Positions 36,363 through 45,842 of a stretch of 64,000 nucleotides of DNA are shown here, in pieces; the stretch's first letter is position 1; every line of letters starts with the position of its first letter. A program made the translations under genes and the position numbers. The stretch comes from Weissella koreensis KACC 15510 (lineage in GTDB: Bacteria; Bacillota; Bacilli; Lactobacillales; Lactobacillaceae): contig NC_015759.1 in assembly GCF_000219805.1 (NCBI RefSeq), positions 1,178,001-1,242,000 of the forward strand, read 5' to 3'. The notes below the pieces were generated by a model. The model was not told where the DNA came from and did no database searches. It saw only the letters and a program-made list of their open reading frames with translations.

Positions 36363-37271
36363 ATGAGCGAGCAAGAATTTAAGTCAGGCTTTATTGCCTT
36401 AGTTGGACGTCCTAATGTTGGAAAGTCTACTTTATTGAATCAAATGATTGGTGAAAAAATCGCCATTATGTCACCAAAAGCACAAACAACACGTAACAAA
36501 ATTCAAGGGATTTATACTACGACGCAAGGACAAATTGTTTTCTTGGATACGCCTGGTATTCACAAACCTCAAAATTCATTGGGTGACTATATGGTTAAAA
36601 CGGCTATGTCAGCAATTCGTGAATCTGATATGGTATGGTTTTTAGTTGATGCTGAAACACCACGAGGCCGCGGAGATGATTTCATTATTAACCGCTTAAA
36701 AGAAACGAAGACGCCAGTTTACTTAATCATAAATAAAATTGATTTGGTGAAGCCTGAAGCTCTGCTAACTATGATTGCAGATTATCAATCTCAAATGGAC
36801 TTTGCAGAAATATTCCCTATTTCAGCTCGTAATGGAGATGGCGTGCAAAGCTTGTTAGATTTTGCAATGCCAAAGATGGAAGTAGGACCACAATACTATC
36901 CAGCTGATCAAATTACAGATCACCCTGAACGCTTTATTATGGCCGAATTAATTCGGGAAAAGGTTCTTCAACTAACACGCCAAGAGGTACCGCATTCAGT
37001 AGCAGTCGTTATTGATAAAATTGAACGTAAAGATGAAAAGCATTTGCATATTCAAGCTACAATTATCGTTGAGCGTCCGACTCAAAAGAATATTGTCATT
37101 GGAAAACAAGGTGCGATGATTAAAGAAATCGGAATTCGAGCTCGGCGGGATATTGAACGTTTATTGGGGGACAAAGTCTTCTTAGAGACCTGGGTAAAGG
37201 TAGAAGAACGTTGGCGTGACAGGCCTCAAGCGCTTCAATCATATGGTTATAAAGAGGATTCTGATATCTAA
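36363..37271 (+). CDS. era: GTPase Era
   Basis: GTPase that binds the 16S rRNA 3' end and assists 30S assembly. The 302-residue protein has G1 [10 protein letters not shown]3 DTPGIHKP and G4 NKID motifs and a C-terminal KH domain ([16 protein letters not shown]). AGAGGAA precedes the ATG. Upstream, GACAA and TTGTC form a small inverted repeat of unknown meaning. It probably forms an operon with recO and trmL. Confidence 0.96.
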   Translation: MSEQEFKSGFIALVGRPNVGKSTLLNQMIGEKIAIMSPKAQTTRNKIQGIYTTTQGQIVFLDTPGIHKPQNSLGDYMVKTAMSAIRESDMVWFLVDAETPRGRGDDFIINRLKETKTPVYLIINKIDLVKPEALLTMIADYQSQMDFAEIFPISARNGDGVQSLLDFAMPKMEVGPQYYPADQITDHPERFIMAELIREKVLQLTRQEVPHSVAVVIDKIERKDEKHLHIQATIIVERPTQKNIVIGKQGAMIKEIGIRARRDIERLLGDKVFLETWVKVEERWRDRPQALQSYGYKEDSDI

Positions 37272-37298
37272 TTAAAATGATTTTTTGAGGGGGCTAAC

Positions 37299-38102
37299 AT
37301 GGTTGAGACCCGATTAAGTACTTTTCATGGGATTGTCATGTATCAGCGGGAACATAAAGAACGAGATCTACTGGTAAAAATACTCACCCGTGAATTTGGT
37401 AAAAAAATGTTTTTTGTCAAAAATGGTAAATCTAAAAAAAATCGCTTAACAGCTGATCTTCAGCCCTTAATGCAGGCGACTTATGAAGGAACAATTAATT
37501 ATAGCGGTTTGAGTTTCATTGATGATGTTAAGGCCACTCGTTTGGCGCGAATATTTATGAATGATATTGAATTAAATGCCTATGGAACATACATTCTAGG
37601 TCTTATTGATTCGGCATTTGTTGATAATAAAAATCTAGTTAAGTGGTTTGACTTGGCACAGTTGGGGTTGGAGAAGCTTGAACAGGGATTTGAACCTCAA
37701 GGAATCGCTAATTATTTTGAATTGGCTTTATTACCGTCATTTGGATTAGAGATGACCTGGAATAAATGTGTAATTTGCGGGCGTAGCGATTTACCTTTAG
37801 ACTTTTCAGACCAGTATAGTGGAGTTCTATGTCAGAATCATTTTAAAGCTGATGAACAACGATGGCATATCGATCCAAGAGCGGTGCTGATTTTATCTAA
37901 ATTATCACAAACACCACTAAAGCAGTTAGGATCTTTAAAATTAAAAGCCGAAACTAAGCAAGAAATGGCACGTTTAATGAATCATATTTATGATGATCAG
38001 GTTGGTGTCCATTTAAAAAGTAAATCTTTTATTCAACAATTAGAAAATTGGCAAGGTCGCTTACAAACACGGCAAGTACCACCATTAGAAAAAGGAATAT
38101 AA
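37299..38102 (+). CDS. recO: DNA repair protein RecO
   Basis: Mediates RecA loading onto SSB-coated single-stranded DNA with RecF and RecR. The 267-residue protein has an N-terminal OB-fold (GIVMYQREHKERDLLVKILT) and a C-terminal helical domain with a zinc-like cysteine cluster (CVICGR and a later LCQNH). GAGGGGG precedes the ATG. It follows era by 27 bases. Confidence 0.94.
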   Translation: MVETRLSTFHGIVMYQREHKERDLLVKILTREFGKKMFFVKNGKSKKNRLTADLQPLMQATYEGTINYSGLSFIDDVKATRLARIFMNDIELNAYGTYILGLIDSAFVDNKNLVKWFDLAQLGLEKLEQGFEPQGIANYFELALLPSFGLEMTWNKCVICGRSDLPLDFSDQYSGVLCQNHFKADEQRWHIDPRAVLILSKLSQTPLKQLGSLKLKAETKQEMARLMNHIYDDQVGVHLKSKSFIQQLENWQGRLQTRQVPPLEKGI

Positions 38103-38106
38103 AAAC

Positions 38107-38619
38107 ATGACTAATCATATTGTTTTATTTGAGCCTTTAATGCCTGCTAACACAGGTAATATTGCACGGACGGCTACAGGAACTAATACAAAGTTACATC
38201 TAATTGAACCTTTGGGGTTTCAATTAGATGACAAGCATTTAAAAAGAGCCGGCTTGGATTATTGGGATACTGTTGATATTACAATTCACCCAGATCTACC
38301 TAGTTTTATGGAAAGTTTAAAGGATAATGATGAATTGTTTTTAATTTCAAAATTTGCGGAGCGAAGCTATCATGAGGTCGATTATACTCAGCCAGAACGT
38401 GATTATTACTTCATGTTTGGTAAAGAAACGACCGGATTACCGGAAGAATTTATGCGTAAACATTCTGATTTGGCTTTACGTATTCCTCAAAATGATCAAC
38501 ATATTCGTGCTTTGAACTTATCAAACACAGCTGCAATTGTGATTTATGAAGCGTTACGTCAACAAAGTTTTCCTGATTTGGACTTAGTGCACACTTATGA
38601 ACATGATAAATTAAAGTAG
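38107..38619 (+). CDS. trmL: tRNA (cytidine/uridine-34 2'-O)-methyltransferase
   Basis: SPOUT-family enzyme that 2'-O-methylates the wobble base of some tRNA-Leu. The 170-residue protein has the family motifs LFEPLMPANTGNIARTATGTN, FGKETTGLPEEF and LNLSNTAAIVIYEALRQ, which form the knotted SAM site. It starts four bases after recO, so it is co-transcribed with era and recO. A strong terminator follows. Confidence 0.93.
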   Translation: MTNHIVLFEPLMPANTGNIARTATGTNTKLHLIEPLGFQLDDKHLKRAGLDYWDTVDITIHPDLPSFMESLKDNDELFLISKFAERSYHEVDYTQPERDYYFMFGKETTGLPEEFMRKHSDLALRIPQNDQHIRALNLSNTAAIVIYEALRQQSFPDLDLVHTYEHDKLK

Positions 38620-38625
38620 GCAGCA

Positions 38626-38662
38626 GTGAGGCTGGGGCAAATAATTGTCCTAGCCTCTTTAA
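38626..38662 (+). terminator. era-recO-trmL terminator
   Basis: GAGGCTgGGGCAA (38628-38640) pairs with TTGTCCtAGCCTC (38645-38657) and T residues follow. Confidence 0.9.
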
Positions 38663-38794
38663 AAACGTGCTTCAAAACTTAATATGGTTAGTATTAATGA
38701 TATTTTCAATGTCTTCCTTGCAAACCAAGGTATGGAAATTTTATTAAAATAACAATTTTTACTACACTCTTATTTATTTATTCGGAGGATCAAG

Positions 38795-39700
38795 ATGGAC
38801 GGAATTATTGCAGTTAATAAGCCAAGTGGTATGACTTCACATGATGTAGTTTTTAGATTACGTAAAATTTTACAGATGAAAAAGATCGGTCATGCTGGTA
38901 CCTTGGATCCTTCAGTTGATGGTGTTTTACCAGTTGCATTGGGACGGGCGACTAAAACGATCGAATTTTTACAAAATAGCGGTAAAGTTTATACGGGTGA
39001 AATAATTTTCGGATTTTCAACAGAAACGGAAGATTTAGATGGCGAAGTAGTGGAGAAAAAGCCTCTATCTAACCCCTTTGATACGGCGACAATTACTACA
39101 GCCATGGAGCAAATGACTGGTGAAATCACCCAGATTCCGCCAATGTATTCAGCGGTCAAAGTGAATGGTCGACGATTATATCAATATGCGCGGGCTGGTG
39201 AGACAGTTGAACGACCAGAGCGTCAAGTTATGATATACGACTTTGAGATGACAAATGATCCATCTTTTGATTTAAGTGCTGGGACGCAAACTTTTACATT
39301 CACCGCTCGTGTTTCAAAAGGGACATATATTCGAACTTTGGCTGTTGATTTAGGTAAACATTTAGGTGTACCAGCAGTTATGAGCCGTTTGACTCGGGTA
39401 GAGGCAGGTGGCTTTAAATTAGAACAGGCTCACTCTTTAGAAGAAATCGCAGCTCAACCAGTGGAAAAAATTATGGAAATAATTTATCCACTTGATTATG
39501 CTTTAAATGAATTACCGCATGTTGAATTAACGCATGCCCAATGGGTTGAGGTTAAGGATGGAAAAGGCCTCTCGGCAGAAGAAATGCCATATCAAAGTGA
39601 TCAATTAGTATATGTCTACGATGGAGAGGTTAAGTCGGTCGTTGCTTGGAACCAAGATAAAAATCAATATCGGCCGTATCGGACTTTTAAGATTCATTAA
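38795..39700 (+). CDS. truB: tRNA pseudouridine-55 synthase TruB
   Basis: Converts U55 of the T loop to pseudouridine. The 301-residue protein has the catalytic Asp in GHAGTLDPSVDGVLPVALG, the RLYQYARAGE stretch and a C-terminal PUA-like domain. TCGGAGGATC precedes the ATG. truB and ribF are commonly adjacent in Firmicutes, and here they are 35 bases apart. Confidence 0.96.
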   Translation: MDGIIAVNKPSGMTSHDVVFRLRKILQMKKIGHAGTLDPSVDGVLPVALGRATKTIEFLQNSGKVYTGEIIFGFSTETEDLDGEVVEKKPLSNPFDTATITTAMEQMTGEITQIPPMYSAVKVNGRRLYQYARAGETVERPERQVMIYDFEMTNDPSFDLSAGTQTFTFTARVSKGTYIRTLAVDLGKHLGVPAVMSRLTRVEAGGFKLEQAHSLEEIAAQPVEKIMEIIYPLDYALNELPHVELTHAQWVEVKDGKGLSAEEMPYQSDQLVYVYDGEVKSVVAWNQDKNQYRPYRTFKIH

Positions 39701-39735
39701 ATTGACGAGAAAGGTTATAAAGAGGTACTAAACGT

Positions 39736-40674
39736 ATGCAAGTTATTAAATTACATCATCCTTATCAAATGGAACAAATTTTATTAGAACCAGTCGTTTT
39801 AGCGATGGGATTTTTTGACGGTGTCCACATTGGACATCAAGCAGTAATTAAAAAAGCTGCTCAAAAAGCACGTCAAGAAAATGTAAAGTTAGCGGTGTTA
39901 ACGTATAATCAACATGCTTCGGTGGTTTTTAGTAAGCAACCACAACCCTTTAAATACCTTACACCAACGCCACAAAAATTAAATATGTTTGCTGACTTAG
40001 GTGTTGAGATTGTCTACTTAATAGAATTCACATCAGCTTTAGCTCGACTTTCACCAGTAAAATTTGTTCAACAATATATGGTGGACTTACATGCGGTGGC
40101 TGTTGTTGCTGGTTTCGATCATACTTTTGGCCCAGCTAAAACTGCTAATATGCAAACTTTGCCACAATTAGCGCAGAATAGGTTTGAAGTCATTGAGGTT
40201 CAGCCAGTTTTAGTTAAAGGAGTTGAAGCTGCTTCCACAGAAATTCGTGCTCTGTTAGATGCGGGTCAGGTAGACTTATTACCACCCATTTTAAATCGAC
40301 TTTATACGACAACTGGACTAGTGGTGCATGGAGATGCGCGTGGGCGTGAGATGGGCTTTCCAACTTTAAACTTAGTGACACCTAGTGATGAAAGATTACC
40401 TAAAGATGGAGTCTATATTGTTGAAGTCCAAGTAAATGAGAAATGGTACGGTGGTATGGCACAAATCGGGTATAATGTTACCTTTGGTCATGGAAGAGCA
40501 CAGACATTGGAAATCAATCTTTTTGATTTTAAAGATCTAGTTTATGGAGAACACGTGACCGTTCGCTGGCATCGTTATCTTCGAGCTGAAGTTGAGTTTT
40601 CTGGCATGGATGCTTTAATTGAACAATTGAACCAAGATCGGCAACAAAGTGAAGATTATTTAAATAATAAATAA
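39736..40674 (+). CDS. ribF: Bifunctional riboflavin kinase/FAD synthetase
   Basis: Makes FMN from riboflavin and FAD from FMN. The 312-residue protein has the N-terminal nucleotidyltransferase domain (GFFDGVHIGHQ, then AGFDHTFGP) and the C-terminal riboflavin kinase domain (GDARGREMGFPTLNL, then DGVYIVEV). GAGGTAC precedes the ATG. No FMN riboswitch is visible. Confidence 0.95.
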   Translation: MQVIKLHHPYQMEQILLEPVVLAMGFFDGVHIGHQAVIKKAAQKARQENVKLAVLTYNQHASVVFSKQPQPFKYLTPTPQKLNMFADLGVEIVYLIEFTSALARLSPVKFVQQYMVDLHAVAVVAGFDHTFGPAKTANMQTLPQLAQNRFEVIEVQPVLVKGVEAASTEIRALLDAGQVDLLPPILNRLYTTTGLVVHGDARGREMGFPTLNLVTPSDERLPKDGVYIVEVQVNEKWYGGMAQIGYNVTFGHGRAQTLEINLFDFKDLVYGEHVTVRWHRYLRAEVEFSGMDALIEQLNQDRQQSEDYLNNK

Positions 40675-40725
40675 AATATTTGAACTAAGAATTAATAAAA
40701 AGCTAATAGATAAAGGAGGTGTCTC

Positions 40726-42423
40726 ATGGCATTTGATGGATTATTCACACATGCAATGGTACATGAATTAAATACAACCTTGGCTGGTGGAAGAATTACT
40801 AAAATTCATCAACCGTACCCAAATGAAATTTTTTTAGTGGTCAGAAATGATCGTAAAAATTATCCGGTTCTATTGAGTGCTCATCCTAGTTTTGCTCGAG
40901 CCCAAATTTCACAAATTAAATATACTAATCCGCAAACAGCGCCTAATTTTGTTATGATGCTTCGAAAACATCTTGAAGGGGCACAGTTATTAGGAGTTGA
41001 ACAAATTGAAAATGATCGGATTATTAAATTATCTACGACCGGTCGAAATGAATTGGGTGACGAGGAAAAAACTTCATTATACCTTGAAATGATGGGACGC
41101 CATTCTAATTTGTTTTTGGTAGATGAAGCAGAACAAAAGATTATTGATTTAATTAAACATGTTTCACCAGATCAAAATCGGGTACGTTCACTTATTCCTG
41201 GTGGACGTTATATCATGCCGCCCAAGCAAGATGTTTTAAATCCTTTTGAATCACTACAAGGATTAGCAAAATTAGTGTTAGATATCCCTGAAATTCCGGA
41301 ATTAGCTAACGCGCTACAACAGCATTTTCAAGGAATGGCTAAGGATTCAGCTTTAGAGTTTGCGACTGTTTTACATAATCCTGGAGATACTTTGGCAAAT
41401 GCACAAACTTGGCTAAACCAATTTAATACTCCTAAACCACAAATTATTGAACAAGAGCGTGGTATTAAATTTGCACCGTTTGACTGGCAAACTTTGCCAG
41501 GAGATGCTACAAATTATGCAACATTGTCTGAAATGCTGGATCAATATTTTTCTGAGAAGTCTGAACGTGATCGGGTAAATCAGCAGGCTAATGTGGTTCT
41601 TCGTGTAATTAAAAATGAGTTAAAGAAAAATAAAAATAAGGTCAAAAAATTTCAACAAGAATTAGTTAAGGCTAGTCAAGCCGATGAATATAAGGTTAAG
41701 GGAGAACTCTTAACTACCTACATGCATGAAGTTGAACGTGGGATGACAACGATTGATTTACCAAACTACTATGATGATAATCAACCATTAACGATTGAAC
41801 TATCTAATCAAATTAGTCCTTCACGAAATGCACAAAAATATTTCACACGGTACAATAAATTGAAAGTTTCTGTTAAGTATATTGATGAACAGATGCGTTT
41901 GGCTAATTTAGAAATTGACTATTTTGAAAATCTACAGGCCCAGGTTAACCTTGCTGCACCTAAAGATATAGAAGAAATTAAGCAAGAGTTGATCCAAGAA
42001 GGATATTTGCGAATTCAAACCAAGAAAAAGCAAAAGCCAAAAGTTAGTGCACCCGAAAAATTCTATGCAACCGATGGAACATTAATCGAAGTTGGTAAAA
42101 ACAATTTGCAAAATGAACGTTTATCAATGAAGACAGCTGCACGGAATGATATTTGGCTACATACAAAAGATATTCCTGGATCTCACGTAGTTATTCACTC
42201 TAATGATCCAAGCGATGAAACTTTACAAGAAGGAGCAATGTTAGCGGCTTACTTTTCTAAAGCCCGTGATTCTTCTAACGTTCCAGTAGACTATTTGCCG
42301 ATTCGTCGTTTACGTAAACCAAATGGCTCTAAGCCTGGTTTCGTTATTTTTGAAGGACAACAAACTTTGACAATTACACCACAACGTTCCAAAGTAGAAG
42401 CATTAAGAAAGAATCACGAATAG
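40726..42423 (+). CDS. rqcH: NFACT-family ribosome quality control protein RqcH
   Basis: Bacterial Rqc2/NEMF homologue. It binds stalled 50S-peptidyl-tRNA and directs C-terminal alanine tailing; older annotations call it fibronectin-binding protein A. The 565-residue protein has the NFACT-N domain with the DR motif needed for tailing (EQIENDRIIKL), the coiled coil (LKKNKNKVKKFQQEL) and the NFACT-R domain near the C-terminus (ARNDIWLHTKDIPGSHVVI). AAAGGAGGTGTC precedes the ATG. No signal peptide is seen. Confidence 0.93.
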   Translation: MAFDGLFTHAMVHELNTTLAGGRITKIHQPYPNEIFLVVRNDRKNYPVLLSAHPSFARAQISQIKYTNPQTAPNFVMMLRKHLEGAQLLGVEQIENDRIIKLSTTGRNELGDEEKTSLYLEMMGRHSNLFLVDEAEQKIIDLIKHVSPDQNRVRSLIPGGRYIMPPKQDVLNPFESLQGLAKLVLDIPEIPELANALQQHFQGMAKDSALEFATVLHNPGDTLANAQTWLNQFNTPKPQIIEQERGIKFAPFDWQTLPGDATNYATLSEMLDQYFSEKSERDRVNQQANVVLRVIKNELKKNKNKVKKFQQELVKASQADEYKVKGELLTTYMHEVERGMTTIDLPNYYDDNQPLTIELSNQISPSRNAQKYFTRYNKLKVSVKYIDEQMRLANLEIDYFENLQAQVNLAAPKDIEEIKQELIQEGYLRIQTKKKQKPKVSAPEKFYATDGTLIEVGKNNLQNERLSMKTAARNDIWLHTKDIPGSHVVIHSNDPSDETLQEGAMLAAYFSKARDSSNVPVDYLPIRRLRKPNGSKPGFVIFEGQQTLTITPQRSKVEALRKNHE

Positions 42424-42539
42424 TAAATCTAAGTAAAAAAGTATGATATAAATTTATAAGGCAAATTCTAATTTTAAGTATATGCCTGTGCTAATTAGAC
42501 TATTCATTATTAAGAAGCAGCGATAATTCTGCGTTTAAC

Positions 42540-42568
42540 TTGAAAAGATAAACTTTTTTCGATACCAT
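42540..42568 (+). promoter_or_regulatory. Candidate promoter of the polysaccharide export genes
   Basis: TTGAAA (42540-42545), 17 bases, then TACCAT (42563-42568), about 45 bases before the first gene. The -10 is imperfect. Confidence 0.35.
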
Positions 42569-42613
42569 AGTTAAAGCGATTGAATTGATACTTTAAATAT
42601 AAAGGTGAAAATA

Positions 42614-43591
42614 ATGCTTGATGAAGCGAAACAATATACGGTGCGAGCAAAGGGAATAACCAAAAACTTTCAATTATTTTCAACTCAATCCGAAAAATTA
42701 AAATCAATATTTAAAGGAAACACCGATGGAGCTAATTTTTGGGCTTTGAGAGGTTTAACTTTTGATATTGAACCTGGTGATGTTGTTGGAATCGTAGGAA
42801 CAAATGGTTCTGGTAAGTCTACTTTATTAAACGTATTGAGCGGTGTTATTCCACAAACTTCAGGTACCTTAGAAATCAATGGATCCATTGGGGTCGTGGC
42901 AATTAATGAAGGTTTAAATTGGGATTTAACTGGACGTGAAAATATTCGGTTGAAGCAGTTAATGATGGGGATGAATAATCACCAAATTGATTTGGCAATG
43001 CCTGATATAATTGAATTTTCTGAATTAGGAGAATTTATAGATCAACCAGTTAAAGACTATTCTTCTGGAATGCGATCAAAGTTAGGATTTTCGATCGTAA
43101 CGCATAATGACCCTGATATTTTAGTTGTGGATGAGGCCTTATCAGTTGGAGATCAAAACTTTTCAAAAAAGGCACTTACTAAAATTCGTGAATTTATTGC
43201 GGATGGTAAAACGATTTTCTTCGTTTCCCATGATCTAGAGCAGGTTCGTGAATTTACGAATAAAGTAATGTGGATTCAATATGGTCAAATGCTTGATTTT
43301 GGTCCAACAAAAAAAGTTGCTGACGAATACCAAGCATTTACTCAAAAATTAGACCATATGGGTGAAGATGAACGGACATCGTTTGTTAATCATGAAAAAC
43401 AACAACAACAATTATTTACGCTTGAACAATTAAAAGATAAATACATTCAGTCTGGCATGTCAGAAGATGAGATGTATCAAATAACTAAATTACGTAGTTT
43501 TGAGGGATTTAGTCGTTTTAGTTTATGGTTCACAATTGTCTTAATCGTAGTACTGGTAGTGCTAGTGATTTGGTTTGGATATGGTAGGTAA
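42614..43591 (+). CDS. ABC transporter ATP-binding protein, TagH-like (polysaccharide/teichoic acid export)
   Basis: ATPase of an ABC-2 exporter for surface polysaccharide or teichoic acid precursors. The 325-residue protein has Walker A GTNGSGKST, the signature DYSSGMRSKLGF, Walker B DILVVDEALSVGD and the switch His (FVSHDLEQ). The C-terminus has a helical extension (DKYIQSGMSEDEMYQ) and a single membrane segment at the end (TIVLIVVLVVLVIWF), as in some TagH proteins. ATG at 42614 is preferred because AAAGGTG is the ribosome site and the GTG at 42605 overlaps it. It starts an exporter locus of three genes. Confidence 0.85.
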   Translation: MLDEAKQYTVRAKGITKNFQLFSTQSEKLKSIFKGNTDGANFWALRGLTFDIEPGDVVGIVGTNGSGKSTLLNVLSGVIPQTSGTLEINGSIGVVAINEGLNWDLTGRENIRLKQLMMGMNNHQIDLAMPDIIEFSELGEFIDQPVKDYSSGMRSKLGFSIVTHNDPDILVVDEALSVGDQNFSKKALTKIREFIADGKTIFFVSHDLEQVREFTNKVMWIQYGQMLDFGPTKKVADEYQAFTQKLDHMGEDERTSFVNHEKQQQQLFTLEQLKDKYIQSGMSEDEMYQITKLRSFEGFSRFSLWFTIVLIVVLVVLVIWFGYGR

Positions 43592-43596
43592 ATTAG

Positions 43597-44424
43597 ATGT
43601 GGATTATTATTAAATCAATGTTTCAACTTATGATGGAACAAATTAAAAATATTGGATTAACTGTCCGGCTAGCTATTTATGATACGCGTGCCAATAACGC
43701 TCATAAGTATTTAGGTAGTTTGTGGGAAATTTTGGATCCGTTATTTCAAGTTTTAACGTATGCGGTAATTTTCGGTGGTGGATTTCAAACTCGAGCACCA
43801 CAAGACGGAATGCCATATTTCACTTGGATGGCGGTTGGATTTTCAGCATGGTATTTAGTCAATCAAGGTTTTTCTGATACAATTCGTTCAATTCAAACTC
43901 AGTTGTATATGGTAAAAAATGTTAAATTTCCAGTCGTCATATTACCAATGATTCGAGTGGTTCAGGTTATTCCTGCGGTTCTATCAATTTCTGGGATTGC
44001 GATGATTGCGATGATTGTTACTGGACATTTCCATCCAAGTATTTATTGGTTCCAGATTATTTATTACTTATTTGCAGCTTTTGTTATGTTATTCTTTTTG
44101 GGAATTTTTAATGCGACGATTAATATTTTGATTCCAGATTATGACTTAGCAATTCGTCAAGTATTGCGGTTACTTTTCTTTGTTTCAGGAATTCTATCGG
44201 AGCCAGTACAAGGTAATGGGTTTAATAATTTTATTTACTTTATTTCACGAGTAAATCCTTTTTATTATATCGTGAATGGTTGGCGAGCAACCTTTTTGAA
44301 TAATCAGTGGTTCTGGGATTCACCAACAATGATGGCTATTTTCTGGTTAGAAATTGCATTTTTTGCAGTGATCGGAACTCACTTATATTTGAAATTTAAA
44401 GATCAATTAATTGATTTTGTATAA
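43597..44424 (+). CDS. ABC-2 transporter permease, TagG-like
   Basis: Membrane partner of the upstream ATPase. The 275-residue protein has about six membrane segments and the ABC-2 family pattern (AIYDTRANNAHKYLGSLWEILDP, shortened, then FFVSGILSEPV and NPFYYIVNGWRATF). It starts five bases after the ATPase gene, so it is co-translated. The exported polymer cannot be deduced from sequence. Confidence 0.85.
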   Translation: MWIIIKSMFQLMMEQIKNIGLTVRLAIYDTRANNAHKYLGSLWEILDPLFQVLTYAVIFGGGFQTRAPQDGMPYFTWMAVGFSAWYLVNQGFSDTIRSIQTQLYMVKNVKFPVVILPMIRVVQVIPAVLSISGIAMIAMIVTGHFHPSIYWFQIIYYLFAAFVMLFFLGIFNATINILIPDYDLAIRQVLRLLFFVSGILSEPVQGNGFNNFIYFISRVNPFYYIVNGWRATFLNNQWFWDSPTMMAIFWLEIAFFAVIGTHLYLKFKDQLIDFV

Positions 44425-44449
44425 TTTATAATTAAATTTGGAGATTAAA

Positions 44450-45568
44450 ATGACAAACAAGAAGGTCACGGCAGCCATTGTTACGTATAATCGGTTGGCA
44501 TTGTTGAAAGAATCATTGCAAGCGGTTTTAGATCAAACAGATTATCTTAGTCATGTGATTGTGGTTAATAATAAATCAAATGATGGAACGGCAGAATATT
44601 TAGCTACGATTGAAGACCCCCGAGTGGTGGTATACAATTCACCAGACAATCTAGGTGGAGCTGGCGGATTTAATAAAGCGGTTCGTTTATTTGCCGAGGA
44701 ATTAGATGATAATTATGTATGGTTAATGGACGATGATACGATTGTTGAGCCAGATGCTTTAAAGTATTTAGTTGAGTTCATGGAAGAAAATGAAAATGTT
44801 GGTTTTGTTAATTCCGTAGTACGTTGGGGTTCTCGAAATGGAAACCCATCATGGATGAATGTTCCTGCTCCCCGTGGATTCACTTGGCAAAGTCATTTAA
44901 ATGTTGAAAATAATGGAATAGAAGTTGTTAATTCAACTTTTGTTTCGGTCATGTTTTCCCGTGATATGGTTGCCATGGTTGGATTACCACAAAAAGAGTA
45001 CTTTATTTGGGGCGATGATATGGAATATACCAATCGAATTGCAGACGTGAACCGTGGATATACAGTTTTGAATTCTATTGTCGTGCATAAGTCAAAAGAA
45101 AATTCGATGCCTGGTGATGTTATTCGTGAAAAAGATGAAAGCCGTCTTTGGCGATATGGCTATGAATTTAGAAACCGTATTTTAACTGGCCGGCGAATTA
45201 ACAAACGTGATGCAAAAAATCTTGCTAAAGGGGCGTTTAGATACGAGCTGCCTCGGGTATTGTTGAAGCGAAATGTTAAATTTAGGATTAAAAAAGCTAA
45301 GATGATCATTGGTGGTGTTTTCCGTGGACTAAGTTTTAATCCGCAAATTGAATATGCCAATATTCCGCGTAAACAAAAACGTTCAATCAATGCCATTCTT
45401 CGGGCTTATCAATTGGCAAATCCGGAGGAACGAGTGACTTTAGATCGCGAAATTGAAATTATTAAAAGTATTCAATTAGATGATTTGAAGGGAATTACTA
45501 ATAAGGCAGATAAGTTTATCGCAAATTATGAACGTGAACAAGCAAAAGCACAACAAGATTCAAAATAA
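44450..45568 (+). CDS. Family 2 glycosyltransferase
   Basis: A 372-residue enzyme with a GT2 (GT-A) fold. It has the nucleotide-binding start VTAAIVTYNRLALLKESL, the metal-binding DDD (WLMDDDTIV), and a WGDDMEYTNR motif likely to hold the catalytic base. It resembles galactofuranosyl- and rhamnosyl-transferases in this layout (NLGGAGGFNKAV); the sugar is uncertain. The Lys-rich C-terminal helix suggests membrane association. ATG at 44450 follows TTGGAGA. It lies 25 bases after the permease, which suggests it acts on the same polymer. Confidence 0.82.
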   Translation: MTNKKVTAAIVTYNRLALLKESLQAVLDQTDYLSHVIVVNNKSNDGTAEYLATIEDPRVVVYNSPDNLGGAGGFNKAVRLFAEELDDNYVWLMDDDTIVEPDALKYLVEFMEENENVGFVNSVVRWGSRNGNPSWMNVPAPRGFTWQSHLNVENNGIEVVNSTFVSVMFSRDMVAMVGLPQKEYFIWGDDMEYTNRIADVNRGYTVLNSIVVHKSKENSMPGDVIREKDESRLWRYGYEFRNRILTGRRINKRDAKNLAKGAFRYELPRVLLKRNVKFRIKKAKMIIGGVFRGLSFNPQIEYANIPRKQKRSINAILRAYQLANPEERVTLDREIEIIKSIQLDDLKGITNKADKFIANYEREQAKAQQDSK

Positions 45569-45616
45569 GAGACTTTTTGCTAATTGTTAGTTTTTAGCTA
45601 ATCTGAATTTATTATT

Positions 45617-45650
45617 AAAAAGGCTGTGGATTTAGTTCCACAGCTTTTTT
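45617..45650 (+). terminator. Exporter operon terminator
   Basis: AAAAAGGCTGTGGA pairs with TTCCACAGCTTTTTT around a TTTAG loop. The flanking TTATTATT and AATAATAA extend the palindrome further. Confidence 0.93.
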
Positions 45651-45663
45651 AATAATAAATTCA

Positions 45664-45677
45664 TGAAAACGCTTGCA
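45664..45677 (+). promoter_or_regulatory. cre site 1 (CcpA)
   Basis: TGAAAACGCTTGCA matches the catabolite-responsive element consensus TGnAAnCGnTnnCA at every fixed position. It overlaps the -35 of the first gluconate promoter. Confidence 0.8.
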
Positions 45678-45701
45678 ATATTAAATCGTTTTAATTATAA
45701 T
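45673..45701 (+). promoter_or_regulatory. Gluconate promoter P1
   Basis: TTGCAA (45673-45678), 17 bases, then TATAAT (45696-45701). Its -35 overlaps cre site 1. Confidence 0.55.
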
Positions 45702-45733
45702 AAATCATGTACTTAATTTACTTATGTATTTAT

Positions 45734-45750
45734 ATGTAAAACTCTTACAT
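45734..45750 (+). promoter_or_regulatory. Inverted repeat, candidate gluconate-regulator operator
   Basis: ATGTAA and TTACAT are six-base arms separated by five bases. It sits immediately upstream of the second cre-like site. A dedicated regulator such as a GntR- or RpiR-type protein could bind it; no such gene is in this window. Confidence 0.4.
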
Positions 45751-45764
45751 GCAAAACGCTTGCA
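45750..45764 (+). promoter_or_regulatory. cre-like site 2
   Basis: TGCAAAACGCTTGCA keeps the same 12-base core AAAACGCTTGCA found in cre 1 but departs from consensus in the left half. It overlaps the -35 of the second gluconate promoter. Confidence 0.6.
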
Positions 45765-45788
45765 TTGTTAAAAAGATTTACATATAAT
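45760..45788 (+). promoter_or_regulatory. Gluconate promoter P2
   Basis: TTGCAT (45760-45765), 17 bases, then TATAAT (45783-45788), 54 bases before the gluconate kinase start. Confidence 0.65.
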
Positions 45789-45842
45789 GGTTAATAATTA
45801 ATATAAAATAATGCGATTTTTTCATATTGGAGGATTGAGCGA

